This document shows, piece by piece, positions 15,056 to 20,135 of a stretch of 20,135 bases of DNA (position 1 is its first letter; every line of letters starts with the position of its first letter). The stretch is taken from assembly GCA_002713555.1 (NCBI GenBank), contig PATG01000037.1:1-20135 (forward strand), read 5' to 3'. The DNA is from Planctomycetaceae bacterium (GTDB lineage: Bacteria; Planctomycetota; Planctomycetia; Pirellulales; Lacipirellulaceae). The notes below the pieces were generated by a model. It made no database searches, was not told the DNA's origin, and worked only from the letters and a program-made list of their open reading frames with translations. The translations under genes and the position numbers were made by a program.

Positions 15056-15966
15056 GTGCCGTGGAGCCGTTAGCATGTGACAATCCATTGCGCGCTGCTT
15101 ACTATGCGGATCAAGCCTGTACGTATCAGGTAAAGATTATCGAAAATATCAAGCTGGCCCGCGACACGTATCGGGTACGTTTTGACAGTCCGGAGATGGC
15201 TCGTCAGATACGGCCCGGCCAGTTTTTAATGATACGTCTTTCGGATCGTGACGATCCGTTATTAGCGCGCCCTTTTGCCCTCTACGACACGGTTCTAGAT
15301 AAGCACGGGGACCCTACGGGGCTAGATATCGTGTATTTGGTCCTTGGCAAGATGACCCGCCGTTTGGCAGGATGCCTCCCAGGGCAGAAGCTCGACGTTT
15401 GGGGCCCTTTGGGCAACGGTTTTTCAGCCGATCCGGTAGAGCATCTCATTATGGTTGCCGGAGGAATAGGCCAAACACCTTTTTTGGCGCTAGGACGGCA
15501 ATTTCTGGGAGGACGCAAATATGGACAACCGCAAGTCGAAGTAGCACCGTCTGCAAAGGTCACTTTGTGTTATGGTGTACGAACCCAAGACCTGTTGGCA
15601 GGGGCTGATGATTTTAGCGATTGTGGCATCGATCTCCGTCTCAGTAGCGATGACGGAAGTATTGGTCACCATGGTTTAGTGACGGACCTCTTAGAGCAAG
15701 TGCTTGAAGATGCGTCTCAAGAAACGAATACCGCAAACACCAGGCGAATCGCTTGTTGCGGCCCCGAACCTATGATGGAGGCGGTTGCCAAGGTGGCACA
15801 ACAGCATGGAGTTTGCTGTGAAGTGTCACTCGAAACACCTATGGCTTGCGGTATAGGCATCTGTTTCAGTTGTGTCGTAAAGACAAAGCAACCCGATGGC
15901 GACTGGGACTACAAGCGTACGTGTGTTGATGGCCCCGTATTGGATGCCCAGCAAATCGTTTGGTAA
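15052..15966 (+). CDS. pyrK: Dihydroorotate dehydrogenase electron-transfer subunit (PyrK-like)
   Basis: FAD and 2Fe-2S subunit that passes electrons from class 1B dihydroorotate dehydrogenase to NAD+ in pyrimidine synthesis; cytoplasmic. 304 residues, somewhat longer than usual (about 260), the additional part being an N-terminal extension of ~22 residues. FAD-binding RPFALYD (73-79), GPLGNGF (118-124), NAD-binding GGIGQTPFLALG (137-148), CCGPEPMM (235-242), and the cluster ligands C266, C271, C274 and C291 in ACGIGICFSCVVKT and YKRTCVDGPVLD. The YKRTCVDGPVLD ending is characteristic of PyrK rather than other ferredoxin-reductase relatives. The TTG start overlaps the rluB stop (TTGA), so translation is coupled. 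No pyrD is present here. Confidence 0.88.
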   Translation: MSAVEPLACDNPLRAAYYADQACTYQVKIIENIKLARDTYRVRFDSPEMARQIRPGQFLMIRLSDRDDPLLARPFALYDTVLDKHGDPTGLDIVYLVLGKMTRRLAGCLPGQKLDVWGPLGNGFSADPVEHLIMVAGGIGQTPFLALGRQFLGGRKYGQPQVEVAPSAKVTLCYGVRTQDLLAGADDFSDCGIDLRLSSDDGSIGHHGLVTDLLEQVLEDASQETNTANTRRIACCGPEPMMEAVAKVAQQHGVCCEVSLETPMACGIGICFSCVVKTKQPDGDWDYKRTCVDGPVLDAQQIVW

Positions 15967-16132
15967 GTCTTTGCAAACTGCGGGCATTCGTTTTCTAAGA
16001 TGAGCTCCTGCCAGTCTCGTCGCTTAATTCTTGACTCCTGGGGTTGCCTTTTCGGAGCACCAAACTGACTCCAATCAGGGCAACAGCCATGCCTAGCTCA
16101 GATGAAATATTCGGGCTAACTCTGCAGGGCGC

Positions 16133-16399
16133 CTAACTTTGAAGGGTTTTGATGGCTTTGGATAACCGGCTTTTGGTACGTGCGGCTTTGTTGGCATGAA
16201 TGACTTTTTTTGCGGCAGCCTGGTCGATTTTCTTGACGGCGATCTGGAAGGCCGTTTGGCTTTCGGCAACATCTCCAGCACTAATCGCGGTGCGAACCTT
16301 GCGGACCAAGCCACGCATGTTGGATTTAATGGAGCGATTTCGTAATTGGTGGACTTTGTTTTGTCGTAAACGCTTTTTGGCACTGTCAGAATTAGGCAT
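16133..16399 (-). CDS. rpsT: 30S ribosomal protein bS20
   Basis: Small-subunit protein that binds 16S rRNA and helps its folding. 88 residues, normal length. Typical start MPNSDSAKKRLRQNKVHQLR, then NRSIKSNMRGLVRKVRTAI, and the C-terminal helix HANKAARTKSRLSKAIKTL. No good Shine-Dalgarno before ATG 16399. It follows the TPR gene by 102 bp on the same strand. That spacer contains a possible RNA stem (CCTGCCC 16468-16474 with GGGCGGG 16485-16491 as read on the plus strand; one mismatch on the transcribed minus-strand RNA), which could belong to an rpsT leader; in E. coli S20 represses its own translation, but no comparable site is visible. Convergent with pyrK. Confidence 0.92.
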   Translation of the reverse strand: MPNSDSAKKRLRQNKVHQLRNRSIKSNMRGLVRKVRTAISAGDVAESQTAFQIAVKKIDQAAAKKVIHANKAARTKSRLSKAIKTLQS

Positions 16400-16501
16400 C
16401 TTTGTAGTTTTTCGCTATTGGGTTGATCGACTAAAATGTGTTGGACAGGTATCTGGATATGCGGAACCCTGCCCTGGGTGGTAAGGGCGGGCGATCTTGA
16501 A

Positions 16502-17956
16502 TCACCCACTATTGCGTAATTGAGTGATTTTGTCCAGTCGCTCAGCGACATCCCGATAAGAGTAGTCGAGACCAGCTAAAACGGTTAAAAACCGCTCCGC
16601 CAGGTCCAATTCCCGTAATCCGGTGGAGAGAACACCGGCTCGATAAAGGCTTAATCGACGGGTTTCTGAGTCTTGCTCGCCACAGGCATCGATGGCCTGT
16701 TCATAATGACTGAGGGCCAGCTTATACTGCTCTATTTTCTGAAAACATTCGCCTAATTCCAGCAAAGCTATCGTTTTTCGCTGGAGATCTCCACGCGAGG
16801 CTTGCAATAGCGGTATGGCTTCTTTGGTTTTGCCAGCACGCTTCATCCGCAAACCGAATTCGAATTTAAGCCGCAAGTTCTCTGGATCGCGTTGGGAGCG
16901 AACGGCGAAGATTTCTAGCTCGATCTGGTTGGTTTGCTTGCGAAATTGGTGCACTAATTGGAGGTTCTGCTCGCTGGAATCTTGTTGGTATTGTTGTTCA
17001 GCAATGGCCAGCTGATGGTTGATACGCTGCATTTGCAAGTCTTCGATTCGTTCCAGGAATCGCAAATCACTGACACCTGCGACTTGCTGACCACATCCCA
17101 GTACCTTTTCTGCGTCCTCGAACTTTTTCTGGTGAAGATAGACGTCAGCCAATCGAAAATAATTCTCAGTATCCGCAGGATCTTTAGCAATAGCCTTTTG
17201 CATCCGCTGTTCGGGTGTGAGGTTGACTGTGGCATCTTCTTCTGGTGTTTCTGCATGACGTGCATGCATGGCAACGGAATGACCAGTCGAGGGGGGAGTG
17301 CCATCTTCGGCAGTGAGCATTGTTGAATTATAACCACCATCGGAGATGGTTTTTTCGACAGACAATCGTGAGATAGCTTGGCGAGCTTCCTCGTCCTGTG
17401 GGCTGGCTTGCATAACCCGCTGCCAACAGGCTATGGCTTGATCGAATTGGCCCATTTTTTGCAGAGCCATGCCTGCCTGACGATTCACTTGTAAGTCGAG
17501 TGCGCTCGTATTGAGAGCACACTTCAGAAAATAGAGTTGCGATTCCTGACCTTGCAATTGCTCACACGCATCAGCCAATGCCAGCAGAGTTGGGATGTCC
17601 CAAGGGTTTAGCGCCAAAGCCTGGCAGCCAGCCTGGAATGCAGTTTCCCAATCGCCCTTTTGCGCAGCCTTCGCAAGCGCTGAACGGTGGCTTTTGATTT
17701 TAAGCCCGGCAAACTTGGCCCCTTTTTTGTTTTCGCCGTACTTCTGGAAGAGATTTGTAAAAAAGTCTTGCAGATAAATGATATTACCTGGATCTTCAAC
17801 TACGCATTGGGTAAAGAGCTGATTCGCATAATCAAAATCCTTTTTTTCTACGCAACGTTTACCATGCTCAAATAACTTTTGCAGGCGTTGGCGGACGGCT
17901 GGCGGCAAGGGGGCCATGCCATATTTTGATTCTGGGGATTGTTGCTCATGCTCCAT
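16502..17956 (-). CDS. Tetratricopeptide repeat protein, unknown function
   Basis: 484 residues from ATG 17956 (MEHEQQSPES); the frame is open 26 codons further to 18034, but that would overlap the promoter zone of the divergent gene and reads as low-complexity Ala. No signal peptide or membrane helix, so cytoplasmic. Helical repeats of TPR type: about 25-55 (LFEHGKRCVEKKDFDYANQL), 94-118, 123-151, 157-190 (AGMALQKMGQFDQAIACWQR), 252-287 (YFRLADVYLHQKKFEDAEKV), 364-386 and 395-425 (ALLELGECFQKIEQYKLALS), with a linker at about 200-245. A coiled-coil-like stretch lies at 303-350. It is probably a protein-binding scaffold; partner unknown. TGCTAGAAT on the minus strand ends 7 nt before the ATG, so the mRNA may be leaderless. 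Confidence 0.78.
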   Translation of the reverse strand: MEHEQQSPESKYGMAPLPPAVRQRLQKLFEHGKRCVEKKDFDYANQLFTQCVVEDPGNIIYLQDFFTNLFQKYGENKKGAKFAGLKIKSHRSALAKAAQKGDWETAFQAGCQALALNPWDIPTLLALADACEQLQGQESQLYFLKCALNTSALDLQVNRQAGMALQKMGQFDQAIACWQRVMQASPQDEEARQAISRLSVEKTISDGGYNSTMLTAEDGTPPSTGHSVAMHARHAETPEEDATVNLTPEQRMQKAIAKDPADTENYFRLADVYLHQKKFEDAEKVLGCGQQVAGVSDLRFLERIEDLQMQRINHQLAIAEQQYQQDSSEQNLQLVHQFRKQTNQIELEIFAVRSQRDPENLRLKFEFGLRMKRAGKTKEAIPLLQASRGDLQRKTIALLELGECFQKIEQYKLALSHYEQAIDACGEQDSETRRLSLYRAGVLSTGLRELDLAERFLTVLAGLDYSYRDVAERLDKITQLRNSG

Positions 17957-17963
17957 GGAAGGT

Positions 17964-17972
17964 ATTCTAGCA
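17964..17972 (-). promoter_or_regulatory. Extended -10 element TGCTAGAAT for the TPR gene
   Basis: On the minus strand TG-C-TAGAAT ends at 17964, and seven bases separate it from the ATG at 17956. The expected start of transcription (17957 or 17956) would coincide with the start codon, implying a leaderless transcript, consistent with the absence of a ribosome binding site. No good -35. Confidence 0.4.
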
Positions 17973-18053
17973 GGAGAACCCGTGACGAAACTACCTGACC
18001 CGCATATTTCATCCAATTCTGCAGCAGCAGCCATATTGAAAAGAGCGTTATCG

Positions 18054-19559
18054 ATGCCTCACCTGGCAGGCAAAGTGTACTTGGTAGGAGCTGGACCTGG
18101 TGATCCGGAGTTGCTGACACTGCGCGGTTATGAACTGATACAACAGGCCGATGTGGTTATTTACGACTATCTGGTGAATCCGCATACCATTCGGTATGCC
18201 TCCTCTACCGCCCAGAAGATTTGCCTGGGGAGTCATAGCCAGGGTCGTGTCATGCCTCAAAACGAAATAAATGAACAGGTCATTGCGGCAGCCCAGGATG
18301 GCAAAATGGTTGTACGTCTTAAGGGGGGCGACCCGTCGATATTTGGGCGGGTTTCAGAAGAGATCGAAGCGCTGGAATCCGCGAGTGTTCCTTTTGAGGT
18401 TGTCCCAGGTGTCACCACAGCGCTGGCAGCCAGCAGCTATGCAGGAATTCCACTTACACACCGCGAGCATGCTTCCTGCGTCGCTTTTGTAACCGGTCAG
18501 CAGTGCCGAGACAATGCAGAAGATTCGCTGAATATGGCAAATCTTGCCAGCTTTCCGGGTACGTTGGTGTTTTACATGGGTGTTACGACAGCACCAGCTT
18601 GGGCCAGCGAACTGATGGCACATGGCAAATCACCAGATACTCCGGTTGCGATCGTGCGCCATTGCTCTTTGCCGACACAACGAAGTGTGTACACCACACT
18701 AGGGGAATTGCCCAAAGTATTATCACCTGGCAAGATGCGCCCCCCAGCAATCATTATTGTGGGAGATGTCGTAAAGGCTCAATCAGATTCGAAGTGGTTT
18801 ATATCTCGACCTTTGTTTGGGCAACGTGTGTTGGTAACTCGACCTGCACAACAGACCACAGACATGGCACAGCAATTGACAGAACGGGGGGCATTTACTT
18901 TGGTGCAACCTGCTATCGAAATAATGCCAGTTGTAGACAACAAATTACTGGATTCTTCTATTTCAAATTTGTCTCACTACGACTGGCTGGTTTTTTCCAG
19001 TGCAAATGGCGTCCACCATTTTATGCAACGAATAAAAAAAATGGGGTTTGATTTGCGGCAGTTGTCCCAAAGTCGATTGGCTGTCATCGGCCCAGCAACA
19101 TTTGCTGCGCTCCAGCAGTATCACTTAGAGGCGGATCTCCAGCCAGCAGAGTATCGGGCAGAAGCGCTTGCCGCGCAACTAATACCTGCGGCTACGGGTC
19201 AGCGAGTGTTGCTGCTGCGTGCAAATCGAGGGCGCGATATTTTAGCCGAAACACTTGATGCTGCCGGTATCGAAGTGAAACAGGTTGTAGTGTACCAAAG
19301 TTGTGATGTTGAGCAGCCCGCGCCAGAAATTGTCCAGGCGCTCCGTGCTGGTGAATTAGATTGGATAACGGTGACCAGTTCAGCAATCGCTCGGTCTTTG
19401 ATTAATATGTTCGGCAAGGATTTGCAAAAGACACGCTTGGCAGCGATTAGCCCGCTGACTGCTCAAGTACTTACCGAGGCAGGCTTTCCACCAGCGGTGG
19501 TGGCCCGGGAGTACACGACGGAGGGTATGCTAGAGGCGATGGCTGCAAGGTTGCCCTGA
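18054..19559 (+). CDS. cobA-hemD: Uroporphyrinogen-III C-methyltransferase / uroporphyrinogen-III synthase fusion
   Basis: Bifunctional tetrapyrrole enzyme. The N-terminal CobA/SUMT domain (1-243) methylates uroporphyrinogen III with SAM to precorrin-2, toward siroheme and B12; the C-terminal HemD domain (about 255-501) closes hydroxymethylbilane to uroporphyrinogen III. SUMT marks: VYLVGAGPGDPELLTLRG (8-25), RLKGGDPSIFGR (88-99), VVPGVTTALAASSYAGIPLT (116-135), LVFYMGV (171-177). HemD marks: QRVLVTRPAQQ (257-267), DWLVFSSANGVHHF, RLAVIGPATFAAL, QRVLLLRANRGRDIL, DWITVTSSAIARSL and REYTTEGMLEAM. ATG 18054 is chosen because MPHLAGKVYLVGAGPG begins the domain exactly; the frame is open 46 codons further back to 17916 but overlaps the divergent TPR gene. 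A weak AAAAGAG precedes it. The fusion puts the branch-point substrate directly beside its first siroheme enzyme. Confidence 0.92.
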   Translation: MPHLAGKVYLVGAGPGDPELLTLRGYELIQQADVVIYDYLVNPHTIRYASSTAQKICLGSHSQGRVMPQNEINEQVIAAAQDGKMVVRLKGGDPSIFGRVSEEIEALESASVPFEVVPGVTTALAASSYAGIPLTHREHASCVAFVTGQQCRDNAEDSLNMANLASFPGTLVFYMGVTTAPAWASELMAHGKSPDTPVAIVRHCSLPTQRSVYTTLGELPKVLSPGKMRPPAIIIVGDVVKAQSDSKWFISRPLFGQRVLVTRPAQQTTDMAQQLTERGAFTLVQPAIEIMPVVDNKLLDSSISNLSHYDWLVFSSANGVHHFMQRIKKMGFDLRQLSQSRLAVIGPATFAALQQYHLEADLQPAEYRAEALAAQLIPAATGQRVLLLRANRGRDILAETLDAAGIEVKQVVVYQSCDVEQPAPEIVQALRAGELDWITVTSSAIARSLINMFGKDLQKTRLAAISPLTAQVLTEAGFPPAVVAREYTTEGMLEAMAARLP

Positions 19560-19567
19560 AGTGGTTA

Positions 19568-19592
19568 ACACACATTGGTTATTGTGCGTTTT
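19568..19592 (+). terminator. Weak terminator-like hairpin after cobA-hemD
   Basis: ACACACA (19568-19574) pairs with TGTGCGT (19583-19589) apart from one mismatch, loop of 8 nt, followed by TTTT (19589-19592). It begins 9 nt after the stop codon. The stem is A/T-poor but short, so termination would be modest. Confidence 0.35.
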
Positions 19593-19723
19593 AAGACCGG
19601 GTGCTGCATGAGATCCAAGTGATGCCATTTCTTTATTGCCCTGTGAGCCTCGCGCATCCAGTTTAGAGCCAAATGTCAAAGCCTAACGCTTTTTCTTTTT
19701 GTGCTACACATTTGCATCTTGCG

Positions 19724-19833
19724 GTTTGGCCAAACTCTGCGGCAAAACGTCTGACGTTTGAAGTAATGTGTCCACTGGGGTCGATCAAGCTACTGGGAAA
19801 CGTTTTGCATTTAGCTTTGGCATGTGATGCCAA
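19724..19833. promoter_or_regulatory. Candidate operator cluster for the ribbon-helix-helix gene
   Basis: Two motif types alternate: TTTGGC/GCCAAA half-sites (19724-19735 and 19817-19833) flank AAAACGT/ACGTTTT half-sites (19742-19759 and 19798-19808). Ribbon-helix-helix proteins commonly bind short inverted or tandem repeats ahead of their own gene, so autoregulation is a reasonable inference; no binding site is known for this protein. Confidence 0.35.
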
Positions 19834-19885
19834 GTGAATGGTAGTGCAAAAATAATTTTGCTCGCAACTTCAAAGGATCTGTGGC

Positions 19886-20125
19886 ATGCAACAAGGTCAA
19901 ACGAGTAAAGTCCGGGCAACCATTTATTTGCCGCGTGAAGTGCTTGATGAAGCGCGTGACGCAGCGGTTCACCTGGCCGGTTATCCTGCGCGGCTAACGC
20001 TCACGCAATTGGCCGAGAATGCCTTTCGGGCGGAGTTGAGACGCCTAAAAGCACTTTACAATAACGGGCAAGACTTCCCACGGCGCGACGAAGAGTTGCG
20101 TGGTGGCCGCCCCATCGCAGCATAA
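19886..20125 (+). CDS. Small ribbon-helix-helix-like DNA-binding protein
   Basis: 79 residues; ATG 19886 with AAAGGA (19872-19877) at 8 nt. The N-terminus KVRATIYLPREVLDEARDAA (8-27) fits the beta-strand then helix of ribbon-helix-helix proteins; LTLTQLAENAFRAELRRLKA (37-56) is the second helix. The C-terminal tail NGQDFPRRDEELRGGRPIAA is polar, with an RGGRP motif I recall from small RHH proteins tied to plasmid partition or ParB-like C-terminal domains. It is a dimeric DNA binder by analogy. No toxin or ParA-type ATPase can be seen because the window ends 10 bp after the stop; the next gene would decide between antitoxin, partition protein and stand-alone repressor. Confidence 0.65.
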   Translation: MQQGQTSKVRATIYLPREVLDEARDAAVHLAGYPARLTLTQLAENAFRAELRRLKALYNNGQDFPRRDEELRGGRPIAA

Positions 20126-20135
20126 GTACATAGAC

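Larger units (their letters stand above)
19560..19885. other. Gene-free spacer with clustered palindromes
   Basis: 326 bases without a gene. Besides the weak terminator at its start, it contains GTTTGGCCAAAC (19724-19735, perfect 12-bp palindrome), AAACGT-CTG-ACGTTT (19745-19759), GCAAAACGT (19742-19750) inverted as ACGTTTTGC (19800-19808) with AAACGTTT at 19798-19805, and TTGGCA-N5-TGCCAA (19817-19833). All lie within 110 bp and end about 50 bp before the ribbon-helix-helix-like gene. No clear -35/-10 pair was found. Confidence 0.45.

Noticed and set aside
15995..16090. 31-codon minus-strand peptide (MAVALIGVSLVLRKG) in frame after the rpsT TAG stop
   Set aside because: Hydrophobic start is suggestive, and read-through of the TAG would extend bS20, but bS20 ends normally at the TAG, there is no ribosome binding site, and such short frames arise by chance.
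16468..16491. G/C-rich stem between the TPR gene and rpsT as a terminator
   Set aside because: Seven-base-pair stem with a mismatch on the transcribed strand and no T tail; kept only as a note under rpsT.
16093..16551. 152-codon minus-strand frame over rpsT
   Set aside because: Shares its DNA with the certain bS20 gene in another frame and with the end of the TPR gene; its residues look like a shifted reading of a basic ribosomal protein.
1..20135. CRISPR arrays, tRNAs, insertion sequences, phage or defence genes
   Set aside because: No regularly spaced repeats, cloverleaf signatures, transposase motifs or defence-family motifs were seen on either strand.

Overview
This 20.1-kb window reads as chromosomal DNA of a planctomycete, probably of the Pirellula/Rhodopirellula type. 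That assignment is an inference from gene families: an OprP-like porin with an N-terminal coiled coil, a very cysteine-rich secreted protein, a small lipoprotein ending in a GGRP/DFQKP-type tail, a self-duplicated ABC-2 permease, a TatC with a large insertion in its first periplasmic loop, and a flavoprotein fused to a membrane polyferredoxin. Several good genes (tatC, rluB, rpsT, the TPR gene) have no clear Shine-Dalgarno sequence. No tRNA, rRNA, CRISPR array, insertion sequence or phage gene was seen.

Layout. 1-526: C-terminal part of an aldehyde dehydrogenase, broken by one missing base in a G run. 943-3393: porin plus cysteine-rich secreted protein, one transcription direction, closed by a strong terminator at 3440-3500. 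3382-3915 (minus): a four-helix membrane protein of unknown function whose 3' end runs through that terminator. 4164-7258: a two-gene unit, a flavoprotein/NapH-like polyferredoxin fusion followed 5 bp later by a DUF547 protein. 7262-7536: decayed end of a GH3 beta-glucosidase-like gene. 7537-8248: non-coding or nearly so, with a possible small minus-strand membrane peptide, a promoter-like element and a strongly folded leader before cysE. 8249-9208: serine acetyltransferase. 9316-11058: ABC-2 permease. 11103-12155 (minus): tatC. 12420-13394: mannose-6-phosphate isomerase. 13513-13788: small lipoprotein. 14078-15966: pseudouridine synthase overlapping a PyrK-like electron-transfer subunit. 16133-17956 (minus): TPR protein, then ribosomal protein bS20. 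18054-19559: CobA-HemD fusion, divergent from the TPR gene. 19886-20125: small ribbon-helix-helix-like protein behind a spacer packed with palindromes.

How the genes relate. Most are single housekeeping genes. Units that look functional as pairs are porin + Cys-rich protein (outer membrane and periplasm), flavoprotein-polyferredoxin + DUF547 (probable membrane electron transfer), rluB + pyrK (translationally coupled although functionally unrelated) and the TPR gene + rpsT. CysE (cysteine) and CobA-HemD (siroheme/heme) both touch sulfur assimilation but lie 9 kb apart and share no transcript.

Best candidates for something undescribed: (1) the flavoprotein-polyferredoxin fusion, where the FAD-binding GD motif normally at the end of the fold sits in front of it, suggesting circular permutation; (2) the cysE leader, with a 20-base-pair hairpin and a second hairpin before the ribosome binding site; (3) the 36-cysteine secreted protein paired with the porin; (4) the palindrome cluster before the terminal ribbon-helix-helix gene.
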